64,000 bases of DNA, taken from the NCBI RefSeq assembly GCF_900460525.1, contig NZ_UHIY01000001.1, positions 1 to 64,000 of the forward strand, in the 5' to 3' direction. Source of the stretch: Yersinia kristensenii. Its GTDB lineage: Bacteria; Pseudomonadota; Gammaproteobacteria; Enterobacterales; Enterobacteriaceae. The notes below the pieces were generated by a model. The model ran no database searches. It was not told the DNA's origin and saw only the letters and a list, made by a program, of their open reading frames with translations. The translations under genes and the position numbers were made by a program. Positions 1 to 9,143 of the stretch are shown here, piece by piece (position 1 is the stretch's first letter; each line of letters starts with the position of its first letter).

Positions 1-92
1 TATTGCTGGCTGAAACCTCAAATCATCAGGACATCAGTCTCTACCAAAAAGCTATTCGCCAATATGCCGCTGACCTTGACCGGATTGGCTAA
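1..92 (+). CDS. 3' end of an unidentified gene
   Basis: An open frame enters from the left edge (frame beginning at base 3) and ends at TAA 90-92. It gives about 29 residues of a soluble, charged C-terminus ending in YAADLDRIG. I do not recognise the family from so short a tail. It converges on the leftward toxin array, with the array's terminator between them. A chance open frame of this length is possible, so confidence is modest. Confidence 0.4.
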   Translation, partial: LLAETSNHQDISLYQKAIRQYAADLDRIG

Positions 93-183
93 AACTCTGG
101 GTTGTATTTACGCCATCATACCACCATCTGAATTAAAAGCCTATTTTTTGTATTATGGACAAATATAAGCAGTACCAGAAAAC

Positions 184-204
184 AAAAAGCCACGTGATTG
201 TGGC
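184..204 (-). terminator. Rho-independent terminator of the toxin array
   Basis: On the minus strand a GCCAC/GTGGC stem (189-193 with 200-204, six-base loop) is followed by a run of five T. It lies about 45 bases downstream of the last immunity gene and just outside the conserved repeat sequence, so it would end leftward transcription of the whole array. Confidence 0.6.
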
Positions 205-247
205 CCTCCCGCGTACCGAATTGCAGCATACTTACTCATTGTGACGA

Positions 248-685
248 TTATTTCAAATAGCACAAACTTTCTGATTTTGCATATTTTTGTCGCCATTCCG
301 GGCATCGAACCAGTCGGGATCCCTCTGCATTGAGGTAAAACCATTATTTTTAAGATAGGTACCGTATCCATAAGAAAAAACAAAAGAAATGATAAGAGAA
401 AATAAAAAAGAAAAGATAATTATTTTACCAACGGTCTTTTGTAAACTAATACTAGCCTGTTTCAGGTATACAAATAAATGATATGCCAGTACAAGTAAAG
501 GACTCAAGAATAAAGGGCTTAGTAGTCCAACAAATAAGAACCGGTTAACAATAACTACATCTGGCCTATCAAGTAATGAAAATACATTCCTCTACAGAAA
601 GAGAAAATATAACCAAAGGTAATACAAGAAAAAAAGGAATCGATAAAAGTGATTTTAATCTAATTTTTATATTTATCCAGTTCAT
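248..685 (-). pseudogene. Membrane immunity protein, unit 1 (divergent allele, frame-disrupted)
   Basis: ATG at 685 overlaps the toxin stop (TAATG). The first ~37 residues read MNWINIKIRLKS and a hydrophobic segment; a frame change near base 579 continues through RPDVVIVNRF and two further hydrophobic segments, giving three predicted membrane helices in about 145 residues. Spacing of the helices and a shared PDV motif show it is a diverged relative of the proteins of units 2 and 3. Its last ~18 codons are in the conserved flank and carry an extra A in a run of five. The immunity role is inferred from position next to a toxin-like gene and from the membrane topology; no immunity family was recognised. 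Confidence 0.55.
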
Positions 686-1983
686 TACCAGCCCACCCTT
701 ACCAGCTCTGAAATATTTGTGTCTGATATATTTCCGTACTTCATATTCAATAATCTCTTTTCCTTTATGTAGAACATTATCCGCATACATAGCACCGATA
801 TCCCATATATCGGCCTCAAGCTCTCTGGCTTTCTCAACAAATTCTTGTTGTGCGGATTCTATATACTCGACGAGTTTATCTGTAAAACCGAATTTTTTAT
901 CTAAATAATTTAAGCCAATACTAACAACCAAGCCAACACCAACTACCACAACTAGATTTTACTGCCACTCCCCCTGTTAATGCACCAACACCAACACCAG
1001 CACCCCATGCAATGGCAGAACTAATCCCCGATTTTAACAATATCGGTTGCTAAAACTACCTATAAATTTAGTTAAGGATGTTTCATCGTTAATAATATAA
1101 TCAACCGTTTTGAAAGCCGCAGCCACATAGAATGTTAATCGGGCTCCCTGTACAATTGAATTATTCAAACCATATTTACCAATGCCTAAATCAACAACCT
1201 TGGGATTTTTAGCCGCGAATACCGGAGCATTAAGACTTTACGGATTCCTGGATATCCGGTTAATTTAATTAACTCAGTGCCTTTATGATTGATATACATT
1301 GTCGCCTGAATACCCAAACCACCGAGATCAACAATAAGTTTTGATGTCGTGACCACATCCTTGATATTTGTTCCGTAGTTTACGACAACCTCACCTAATG
1401 GGCTTTGGGTAATATCAACCCAACCTTTTGATATGTTCCCCAATCGGCTAGTACTTCATAGGCTTCTTCTGCCGTCAGGAACATAATGTCTTGGTTATTG
1501 TTGCGTAATAAATCACGGACTTTTAAATCGGGCAAATCCCTTGTATTACGCAGTACTGGATAATCAGGTACAAATTCGGAGGGGGGCTTGTCGCCAGTAA
1601 GATACGGCGGTAGATTGGCTTTTTTGGCTGACTGGGCGAATTGCTGTGGCTCAGTTACCGGCGACTCTACCACTGAGCGAGAAGTGGCGGCTTGTTGCCC
1701 TCCTTGATAAGGGCCATGAGACGCCCATGTTTGTGAGGGAATAAAAAAAGCTTTGCACGGGCAGGTTGAACGGCTATATAGCGTACTGGCGATATAATGC
1801 CCATGTACTATCTCGCCCGGATGCCCTCCACCCACGCTGTAGCTGCCCGGGTGTTTCCCGCACGAGACTTACTGCCATTCACAGCGACCGGGTTATTAGC
1901 AAATGTCCTCTCTGCCATCCCTCATGTACTATCCCGCCACAGCTGGTTTTGTCACCTTTAACTATCCAGTAGCCAACTGACAT
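685..1983 (-). pseudogene. PAAR-domain T6SS effector, unit 1 (divergent C-terminus, frame-disrupted)
   Basis: The start ATG 1983 follows AAGGAA with an 8-base spacer. Reading across frames, the N-terminus (about residues 1-84) is a PAAR-type tip domain: GDKTSCGG near residue 10, a second SCGKH, and CPCKAFFIPS near 75-84. A linker rich in Q, S and P follows, then a region identical to units 2 and 3 up to base 1111. Beyond that the C-terminus is different: a glycine-rich hydrophobic pair (GAGVGVGALTGG, then VVVGVGLVVSIGL), LDKKFGFTDKL and a charged helix ending in GW. The longest clean stretches are 1395-1835 and 569-949. PAAR proteins sharpen the T6SS spike and carry toxins; the hydrophobic hairpin suggests membrane attack, which is inference. 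Confidence 0.6.
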
Positions 1984-2129
1984 TAAACTTATTCCTTGTT
2001 TTATATAACATCTCCATGGGCCGATTTTAGTCCTTTCGTGTTTGATGAGTGTAATAATATTTGGATTAAGGGAAGATTTAATTTTTTTGGGTATATAACT
2101 CTAGCCTTCCCCGATCCTCTCCCCCCCAA

Positions 2130-2310
2130 TTAAGCACTTACCCCAGGATCCACGATTAATTCATAATGGGGATCAAAGTCGTAGCAACTTGCGTTATCAT
2201 CGAAGTATCGAGTCAACATTGATTCTTGGCGATCTAAACCATCACCAGATAGTTGTTGTTCTGAACTAACACGCACAGAGCTTGATAACTATACATACGG
2301 CTATAATCAT
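2130..2310 (-). pseudogene. Short ORF between units 1 and 2 (damaged copy)
   Basis: Same position and sequence as the intact 60-codon ORF at 4303-4485, but with several missing single bases (for example in the codons for NNNYSGDW), so the frame is lost. It lies between the unit 2 immunity gene and the unit 1 toxin gene. Function unknown; see the intact copy. Confidence 0.4.
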
Positions 2311-2414
2311 CAAGAAATCAAAGAAAAGCCTAAAGATCTGAGTCCGATAGATTATAGAATCTCAGACCAATTTAGCCGCTTAACAAATTGCAGCATACTT
2401 ACTCATTGTGACGA

Positions 2415-2856
2415 TTATTTCAAATAGCACAAACTTTCTGATTTTGCATATTTTGTCGCCATTCCGGGGTAAAAAACCACCAGGAATTCCAGAGCAAACA
2501 ACATAACTTTTATTATTTAACATTTCTTTATAGTAAACCTTAAACCCTATTTGAGAAATTACACCCAAGACTATTGCAACAATCAAGAACCTTGTTGTAG
2601 TAGCTTGTATATGATTCGAAACTCGTTTCCCCAGGAAAATAGGTTTACAAGATATAATAATTAAATAGATCAACACAAATGGCGTTATAACAAGGATGCC
2701 AATGAGTACAATGTAAAAACAATCACATCAGGATAACTGAATAACATCCTAATTTCATCGAGGAGATAAATACAGTACTGACACACAGATAGGAATAATT
2801 ATAACTGAGATAAAGAAAAACGCAAAAATGCGTATTTTCAATGTAAGTTTAATCAT
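2415..2856 (-). pseudogene. Membrane immunity protein, unit 2 (frame-disrupted)
   Basis: Nearly identical to the intact gene at 4593-5033 but with three one-base differences (an extra G near 2761, a missing T near 2692, an extra G near 2465), so it is not open end to end. The longest clean part is 2380-2676. Start ATG 2856 overlaps the toxin stop. Predicted three-helix membrane protein; immunity function inferred from position. Confidence 0.55.
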
Positions 2857-4154
2857 TACCATTCCTCTCTTAATAAGTCAGAGATGGATTTTTTAATATA
2901 TTTTTTCAATTCAGCCTGAGTAAACTCGACACCTTTCCTTAGCAAATTGGATACTTCCATTTCCAGAATATCGATAAAACCATCTTGAATTTCGGTCGCT
3001 TTCGTTACAATTTCTTGTTGCGCAGATTCAAATAGTTCAACGACTTTATCCGTTATACCGAATTTTTTATCTAATACTCCCAAAAGATATACCGCACCAA
3101 AACCACAAGAACAGATAGTACAATAGGCATTGTCACTGAAGCTGTGAAGGCCATAATTACAGTACCAGTTCCCTGAAATTATTGATGATATCCCGATTTT
3201 AACAATATCGGTTGCTAAACTGCCGATAAATTTAGCTAAGGAGACTTCGTCATTAAGAATATAATCAAGCGTTTGAAAGCCGCAGCCACATAGAATGTTA
3301 ATCGGGCTCCCTGTACAATTGAATTATTCAAACCATATTTACCAATGCCTAAATCAACAACCTTGGGATTTTTAGCGCGAATACCGGAGCATTAAGTACT
3401 TTACGGATTCCTGGATATCCGGTTAATTTAATTAACTCAGTGCCTTTATGATTGATATACATTGTCGCCTGAATACCCAAACCACCGAGATCAACAATAA
3501 GTTTTGATGTCGTGACCACATCCTTGATATTTGTTCCGTAGTTTACGACAACCTCACCTAATGGGCTTTGGGTAATATCAACCCAACCTTTTTGATATGT
3601 TCCCCAATCGGCTAGTACTTCATAGGCTTCTTCTGCCGTCAGGAACATAATGTCTTGGTTATTGTTGCGTAATAAATCACGGACTTTTAAATCGGGCAAA
3701 TCCTTGTATTACGCAGTACTGATAATCAGGTACAAATTCGGAGGGGGGGCTTGTCGCCAGTAACGATACGGCGGTAGATTGGCTTTTTTGGCTGACTGGG
3801 CGAATTGCTGTGGCTCAGTTACCGGCGACTCTACCACCTGAGCGAGAAGTGGCGGCTTGTTGCCCTCCTTGATAAGGGCCATGAGACGCCCCATCCGTTT
3901 GTGAGGGAATAAAAAAAGCTTTGCACGGGCAGGTTGAACGGCTATATAGCGTACTGGCCGATATAATGCCCATGTACTATCTCGCCCGGATGCCCTCCAC
4001 CCACGCTGTAGCTGCCGGGTGTTCCCGCACGGAGACTTTACCTGCCATTCACAGCGACCGGGTTATTAGCAAATGTCCTCTCTGCCATCCCCTCATGTAC
4101 TATCCCGCCACAGCTGGTTTTGTCACCTTTAACTATCCAGTAGCCAACTGACAT
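2856..4154 (-). pseudogene. PAAR-domain T6SS effector, unit 2 (frame-disrupted)
   Basis: Start ATG 4154 with upstream AAGGAA; stop TAA 2858-2856. The nominal length of 1299 bases equals that of the other two copies, yet the frame is cut by about ten one- or two-base indels relative to unit 3. The clean stretch 3349-3699 encodes the conserved middle (PDLKVRDLLRNNNQD, then GWVDITQSPLGEVVVNYG). The clean stretch 2856-3083 gives the proper C-terminus (LDKKFGITDKVVELFESAQQ, ending SDLLREEW). Domain order is N-terminal PAAR tip, linker, conserved middle, hydrophobic hairpin, amphipathic tail. Combining the copies gives an intact protein of about 432-435 residues. Confidence 0.6.
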
Positions 4155-4302
4155 TAAACTTATTCCTTGTTTTATATAACATCTCCATGGGCCGATTTTT
4201 AGTCCTTTCGTGTTGATGAGTGTAATAATATTTGGATTAAGGGAAGATTTAATTTTTTTGGGTATATAACTCTAGCCTTCCCCGATCCTCTCCCCTCCCC
4301 AA

Positions 4303-4485
4303 TTAAGCACTTACCCCAGGATCCACGATTAATTCATAATGGGGATCAAAGTCGTAGCAACTTGCGTTATCATCGAAGTATCGAGTCAACATTGATTCTT
4401 GCGATCTAAACCAATCACCAGAATAGTTGTTGTTCTGAACTAAACACGCACAGAGCTTGATAACTATACATACGGCTATAATCAT
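4303..4485 (-). CDS. Small hydrophobic-N-terminus protein between array units
   Basis: Only copy of this ORF that is open: ATG 4485 (a TTG one codon earlier is possible), stop at 4303, 60 residues. It has a hydrophobic N-terminus (IIAVCIVIKLCAC) followed by a short polar, acidic tail (SGDWFRSQESMLTRYFDD). The N-terminus could be a signal anchor or a weak lipoprotein signal; the cysteines are not in a clean lipobox. It follows the unit 3 immunity gene by about 100 bases and precedes the unit 2 toxin by about 150. It may be a second or remnant immunity gene, or simply a spacer ORF. Not recognised. Confidence 0.4.
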   Translation of the reverse strand: MIIAVCIVIKLCACLVQNNNYSGDWFRSQESMLTRYFDDNASCYDFDPHYELIVDPGVSA

Positions 4486-4592
4486 CAAGAAATCAAAAGA
4501 AAAGCCTAAAGATCTGAGTCCCGATAGATTATAGAATCTCAGACCAAATTTAGCCGCTTAACAAATTGCAGCATACTTACTCATTGTGACGA

Positions 4593-5033
4593 TTATTTCA
4601 AATAGCACAAACTTTCTGATTTTGCATATTTTGTCGCCATTCCGGGTAAAAAACCACCAGGAATTCCAGAGCAAACAACATAACTTTTATTATTTAACAT
4701 TTCTTTATAGTAAACCTTAAACCCTATTTGAGAAATTACACCCAAGACTATTGCAACAATCAAGAACCTTGTTGTAGTAGCTTGTATATGATTCGAAACT
4801 CGTTTCCCCAGGAAAATAGGTTTACAAGATATAATAATTAAATAGATCAACACAAATGGCGTTATAACAATGGATGCCAATGAGTACAATGTAAAAACAA
4901 TCACATCAGGATAACTGAATAACATCCTAATTTCATCGAGAGATAAATACAGTACTGACACACAGATAGGAATAATTATAACTGAGATAAAGAAAAACGC
5001 AAAAATGCGTATTTTCAATGTAAGTTTAATCAT
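4593..5033 (-). CDS. Membrane immunity protein, unit 3 (intact)
   Basis: 146 residues from ATG 5033, which overlaps the toxin stop as TAATG and has AGAGGA at proper spacing; the in-frame ATG six bases upstream sits directly on that ribosome site and is less likely. Three strongly hydrophobic segments (about residues 9-30, 45-66 and 88-108) predict an inner-membrane protein, with a short polar C-terminus ending LCYLK. Translational coupling to the PAAR toxin and a diverged equivalent next to the diverged toxin in unit 1 both point to a cognate immunity protein. This is inference; the family is not one I can name. Confidence 0.65.
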   Translation of the reverse strand: MIKLTLKIRIFAFFFISVIIIPICVSVLYLSLDEIRMLFSYPDVIVFTLYSLASIVITPFVLIYLIIISCKPIFLGKRVSNHIQATTTRFLIVAIVLGVISQIGFKVYYKEMLNNKSYVVCSGIPGGFLPGMATKYAKSESLCYLK

Positions 5034-6331
5034 TACCATTCCTCTCTTAATAAGTCAGAGATGGATTTTTTAATATATTTTTTCAATTCAGCCTGAGTAA
5101 ACTCCGACACCTTTCCTTAGCAAATTGGATACTTCCATTTCCAGAATATCGATAAAACCATCTTGAATTTCGGTCGCTTTCGTTACAATTTCTTGTTGCG
5201 CAGATTCAAATAGTTCAACGACTTTATCCGTTATACCGAATTTTTTATCTAATACTCCCAAAAGATATACCGCACCAAAACCCACAAGAACAGATAGTAC
5301 AATAGGCATTGTCACTGAAGCTGTGAAGGCCATAATTACAGTACCAGTTCCCCCTGAAATTATTGATGATATCCCGATTTTAACAATATCGGTTGCTAAA
5401 CTGCCGATAAATTTAGCTAAGGAGACTTCGTCATTAAGAATATAATCAAGCGTTCTGAAAGCCGCAGCCACATAGAATGTTAATCGGGCTCCCTGTACAA
5501 TTGAATTATTCAAACCATATTTACCAATGCCTAAATCAACAACCTTGGGATTTTTAGCTGCGAATACCGGAGCATTAAGTACTTTACGGATTCCTGGATA
5601 TCCGGTTAATTTAATTAACTCAGTGCCTTTATGATTGATATACATTGTCGCCTGAATACCCAAACCACCGAGATCAACAATAAGTTTTGATGTCGTGACC
5701 ACATCCTTGATATTTGTTCCGTAGTTTACGACAACCTCACCTAATGGGCTTTGGGTAATATCAACCCAACCTTTTGATATGTTCCCCAATCGGCTAGTAC
5801 TTCATAGGCTTCTTCTGCCGTCAGGAACATAATGTCTTGGTTATTGTTGCGTAATAAATCACGGACTTTTAAATCGGGCAAATCCCTTGTATTACGCAGT
5901 ACTGGATAATCAGGTACAAATTCGGAGGGGGGCTTGTCGCCAGTAAGATACGGCGGTAGATTGGCTTTTTTTGGCTGACTGGGCGAATTGCTGTGGCTCA
6001 GTTACCGGCGACTCTACCACTGAGCGAGAAGTGGCGACTTGTTGCCCTCCTTGATAAGGGCCATGAGACGCCCATGTTTGTGAGGGAATAAAAAAAGCTT
6101 TGCACGGCAGGTTGAACGGCTATATAGCGTACTGGCGACATAATGCCATGTACTATCTCGCCCGGATGCCCTCCACCCACGCTGTAAGCTGCCGGGGTGT
6201 TTCCCCGCACGAGACTTTACTGCCATTCACAGCGACCGGGTTATTAGCAAATGTCCTCTCTGCCATCCCCTCATGTACTATCCGCCACAGCTGGTTTTGT
6301 CACCTTTAACTATCCAGTAGCCAACTGACAT
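5033..6331 (-). pseudogene. PAAR-domain T6SS effector, unit 3 (frame-disrupted)
   Basis: First toxin gene of the array in transcription order. Start ATG 6331 has AAGGAA eight bases or so upstream (one extra T in this copy). Frame breaks occur in the PAAR region (6000-6300), near base 5775 where one T is missing, and near base 5103 where an extra C removes the true C-terminus. Between them 5088-5789 is open for 233 codons, covering the conserved middle, a GGTGTVIMAF/VLSVLVGFGAVYLL hydrophobic hairpin and LDKKFGITDKVV. A PAAR domain marks type VI secretion delivery; a hydrophobic hairpin before an amphipathic tail resembles pore-forming toxins in layout only. Confidence 0.62.
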
Positions 6332-6478
6332 TAAACTTTATTCCTTGTTTTATATAACATCTCCATGGGCCGATTTTAGTCCTTTCGTGTTGATGAGTGT
6401 AATAATATTTGGATTAAGGGAAGATTTAATTTTTTTGGGTATATAACTCTAGCCTTCCCCGATCCTCTCCCCTCCCAA

Positions 6479-6625
6479 TTAAGCACTTACCCCAGGATCC
6501 ACGATTAATTCATAATGGGATCAAAGTCGTAGCAACTTGCGTTATCATCGAAGTATCGAGTCAACATTGATTCTTGGCGATCTAAACCATCACCAGATAG
6601 TTGTTGTTCTGAACTAACACGCACA
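6479..6625 (-). pseudogene. Truncated copy of the short inter-unit ORF
   Basis: Matches the C-terminal part of the ORF at 4303-4485 but is cut at the array boundary (6625), losing the hydrophobic N-terminus, and carries the same small deletions as the copy at 2130-2310. It marks the right end of the array, 20 bases from the yffB start. The 147 bases from here to the toxin start at 6331 hold no other gene. Confidence 0.45.
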
Positions 6626-6644
6626 TATAGGTAACATTTTTTTC

Positions 6645-7073
6645 ATGTTCGATGATGCTCAAAAAAGTTTGTATAAAGTATATGGTATCAAAAATTGTGA
6701 CACCATAAAAAAGGCCCGTCGCTGGCTGGAAGAGCAAGGTATTCCCTATCAGTTTCACGATTATCGCGCGGATGGATTGAGTGACGAGCAGTTGCAAGGT
6801 TTTATCGATAAACTCGGTTGGGAGCCGTTGCTAAACACCCGCGGTACCACCTGGCGCAAACTGCCGCAGGCGCAGCGCGATGCCATCACTGATGCGCAAT
6901 CGGCCAAATTACTGATGCTGGAACAGCCCGCTATCATCAAACGCCCGCTGCTGGAAGCCGCCAATGGCGAGATGCTATTGGGCTTCAAAATAGAAAGTTA
7001 CCAACGATTTATTCAGCAACATCGGGGGCAACAAAATATGACCCATAACCAAAACGATATTGAGGTGCAATAA
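6645..7073 (+). CDS. yffB: ArsC/Spx-like thioredoxin-fold protein YffB
   Basis: 142 residues; near-identical in pattern to E. coli YffB ([46 protein letters not shown]). It is an arsenate-reductase-fold protein with a single N-terminal Cys in the NCDT loop. E. coli YffB binds glutathione, and its true substrate is unknown. The N-terminus is about ten residues longer than E. coli's and the C-terminus has a polar extension. ATG 6645 has AGGTAA 11-12 bases upstream. The gene is followed two bases later by dapE, as in E. coli, and starts only 20 bases from the end of the toxin array, so its upstream sequence has been replaced by array DNA. Confidence 0.9.
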   Translation: MFDDAQKSLYKVYGIKNCDTIKKARRWLEEQGIPYQFHDYRADGLSDEQLQGFIDKLGWEPLLNTRGTTWRKLPQAQRDAITDAQSAKLLMLEQPAIIKRPLLEAANGEMLLGFKIESYQRFIQQHRGQQNMTHNQNDIEVQ

Positions 7074-7074
7074 C

Positions 7075-8201
7075 ATGATCTGTCCGGTAATCGACCTGGC
7101 CCAACAATTGATTAAACGCCCGTCGCTCAGCCCAAATGATGCGGGCTGCCAGGAGATCATGATTCAGCGCTTAGAGGCTATCGGCTTTACTGTTGAGCCG
7201 ATGAATTTTGGCGATACCCTTAATTTCTGGGCCTGGCGTGGCGAAGGTAAAACACTGGCGTTTGCCGGCCATACCGATGTGGTTCCTACCGGTGATGAAA
7301 GCCACTGGAGCAGCCCGCCGTTTGAACCGACCATTCGCGACGGCATGCTGTATGGCCGGGTGCTGCCGACATGAAAGGTTCGCTGGCGGCCATGGTGGTT
7401 GCGGCCGAGCGCTTTGTTGCCGCACATCCGAATCATCAAGGCCGGTTGGCTTTTATGATTACCTCCGATGAAGAAGCCAAAGCCATTAATGGCACAGTTA
7501 AAGTGGTTAATGCTCTAATGGCGCGTCATGAACGGCTGGATTATTGTCTGGTGGGTGAACCCTCCAGCACCGACCACGTCGGAGATGTGGTGAAAAATGG
7601 CCGCCGCGGCTCGATCACCGCCAACTTGCATATCCACGGTGTTCAAGGGCACGTGGCTTATCCTCATCTGGCTGATAACCCAGTTCACCGCGCGATGCCC
7701 GCCCTGAATGAACTGGTTGCCACGCAATGGGATGAAGGCAATGAGTTTTTCCCAGCCACCAGTATGCAAATAGCCAATTTGCATGCCGGAACGGGCAGCA
7801 ATAATGTGATCCCCGGTGAGTTCTATGTGCAGTTTAACTTCCGCTTCAGTACTGAACTGACTGATAGCATAATTAAGCAGCGGGTTGAAGCTTTGCTAGA
7901 CCGCCATCAACTCAATTACACCCTCGAATGGGTGCTCTCCGGCCAACCATTCCTGACGCCCCGTGGCGCACTGGTGGATGCTGTGGTCAACGCCATCGAG
8001 CATTATACTGAAATCACACCACAGCTGTTGACCACCGGTGGCACCTCTGATGGTCGTTTTATTGCTTTAATGGGCGCGCAGGTGGTTGAGCTGGGGCCGG
8101 TCAATGCCACAATCCATAAAGTGAATGAATGCGTTCACGCCGCTGATTTACAACTGCTGAGCCGGATGTATCAGAGAATCATGGAGCAACTCATCGCATG
8201 A
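7075..8201 (+). pseudogene. dapE: Succinyl-diaminopimelate desuccinylase, one-base frameshift
   Basis: Hydrolyses N-succinyl-LL-diaminopimelate in lysine and peptidoglycan-precursor synthesis (M20 family, two zinc ions). ATG 7075 starts [28 protein letters not shown] holds the first metal ligand. At 7358-7360 the run reads GGG where the conserved [10 protein letters not shown] needs GGGG; the second part then continues in the +1 frame from DMKGSLAAM through TSDEEA to the stop at 8201. Restoring one G gives 375 residues, the family's usual length. The gene is normally essential, every other motif is intact and the change lies in a homopolymer, so a consensus error is the likelier reading. Confidence 0.85.
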
Positions 8202-8899
8202 CAGCCAATACATTGACACCACAGATGCTTACCGGGCGCTCAACGGAGCATTTAGTGGTGTTAACGGGCAATCACCGCTTGCAGCCAGCGGCTGTTGATG
8301 CCTTTCGGGCCATGCAACAGGCGGCTAAAGTGGCGGGTTTGGATTTACAGCCAGCCAGCACTTTTCGCGATTTTGACCGCCAATTGGCTATCTGGAATGG
8401 TAAATTTCGCGGCGAGCGGCCAGTATTAGATAAAGACAGCCAGCCGATAGACATTTCTCGGCTTGATGCCGCCGCCCGTTGCGAAGCTATTTTACACTGG
8501 TCTGCTCTCCCAGGGGCCAGCCGCCACCATTGGGGCAGTGATTTAGATATTTACGATCCATCACTGTTACCCATGGGGGAAAAACTGCAACTGGAGCCGT
8601 GGGAGTATCAAGCGGGTGGGTATTTTTATCAGCTAACTCAATGGCTTGATGCGCACATGGCTGAATTTGGTTTTTACCGACCTTTTAGCACAGACACCGG
8701 CGGTGTTGCCGCAGAGCCTTGGCACCTAAGTTACCACCCTCTGGCGGTAACGGCGCAGCATTTACTGACACCAGCAATCCTGCTGGAAGCTTGGCAATCA
8801 CAAGATGTGGCGGGTAGTGAGTGGCTTTCCAGCCATTTACCCATGATTTTTTCACGATTTATAACTATACCCAATGAGTTTCAAGCGACAGAGGCTTGA
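8198..8899 (+). CDS. M15 family (VanY-like) D-alanyl-D-alanine carboxypeptidase
   Basis: 233 residues overlapping the dapE stop by four bases (ATGA). The zinc-site motifs of the M15/VanY family are present: [11 protein letters not shown] (SxHxxGxxxD, about residues 108-118) and EPWHLSY near residue 174. Such enzymes trim D-Ala from peptidoglycan peptides. No signal peptide or membrane segment is visible, so either it acts on cytoplasmic recycled peptides or is exported otherwise. It sits between dapE and ypfN, where E. coli has no such gene. Coupling to dapE suggests a shared link to diaminopimelate and peptidoglycan metabolism. Confidence 0.85.
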   Translation: MTANTLTPQMLTGRSTEHLVVLTGNHRLQPAAVDAFRAMQQAAKVAGLDLQPASTFRDFDRQLAIWNGKFRGERPVLDKDSQPIDISRLDAAARCEAILHWSALPGASRHHWGSDLDIYDPSLLPMGEKLQLEPWEYQAGGYFYQLTQWLDAHMAEFGFYRPFSTDTGGVAAEPWHLSYHPLAVTAQHLLTPAILLEAWQSQDVAGSEWLSSHLPMIFSRFITIPNEFQATEA

Positions 8900-8924
8900 T
8901 ACATGGCGGGTAAAGGAACTTAAC

Positions 8925-9116
8925 ATGCATTGGCTAGCTGATTACTGGTGGGTGGTTCTTATCATACTTGTCGGCATGATCTTAAATGGCATCAAAGAGT
9001 TACGCCGTCTTGATCATAAGAAGTTTTTGAGCAATAAGCCGGAGATCCCTCCCCACCGCGACAATAATGCGCAGTGGGATGACGACGACTGGCCGGATAA
9101 AGATAAGAAAAAATAA
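8925..9116 (+). CDS. ypfN: UPF0370 small membrane protein YpfN
   Basis: 63 residues from ATG 8925 with AAAGGAA upstream; a longer frame opening at 8874 runs into the previous gene and is not needed. One N-terminal membrane helix ([13 protein letters not shown]) is followed by [17 protein letters not shown] and a very acidic then lysine-rich tail ([12 protein letters not shown]), the hallmark of YpfN. Length matches E. coli (66). Function unknown; it is the last rightward gene before ypfH on the opposite strand. Confidence 0.9.
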   Translation: MHWLADYWWVVLIILVGMILNGIKELRRLDHKKFLSNKPEIPPHRDNNAQWDDDDWPDKDKKK

Positions 9117-9122
9117 ATGGGT

Positions 9123-9139
9123 GGGGGCAGCGCTCCCCC
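9123..9139. terminator. Hairpin between convergent ypfN and ypfH
   Basis: A five-base G/C stem (9123-9127 with 9135-9139, seven-base loop) fills most of the 27 bases between the two convergent stops. On the plus strand it is followed by GGTTTAATTT, a weak T tract. Probable terminator for ypfN, perhaps for both directions. Confidence 0.4.
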
Positions 9140-9143
9140 TGGT

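Larger units (their letters stand above)
227..6625 (-). repeat. Three tandem ~2.17-kb units, each encoding a PAAR toxin and immunity protein
   Basis: Identical landmarks recur with periods of about 2171 and 2177 bases: the toxin starts lie at 1983, 4154 and 6331, and the toxin stops at 685, 2856 and 5033. Units run approximately 227-2277, 2278-4452 and 4453-6625. The right end is abrupt: after GCACA at 6621-6625 the repeat stops and the yffB leader begins. Unit 1 leaves the repeat on its left at about 226. Units 2 and 3 are nearly identical apart from scattered one-base indels; unit 1 matches except for a divergent block at 303-1110. The array is visibly more AT-rich than the flanking core genes, suggesting horizontal acquisition followed by tandem duplication. 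Confidence 0.9.

Noticed and set aside
227..6625. CRISPR array or direct-repeat phage region
   Set aside because: The repeated unit is over 2 kb and protein-coding; there are no short repeats with spacers.
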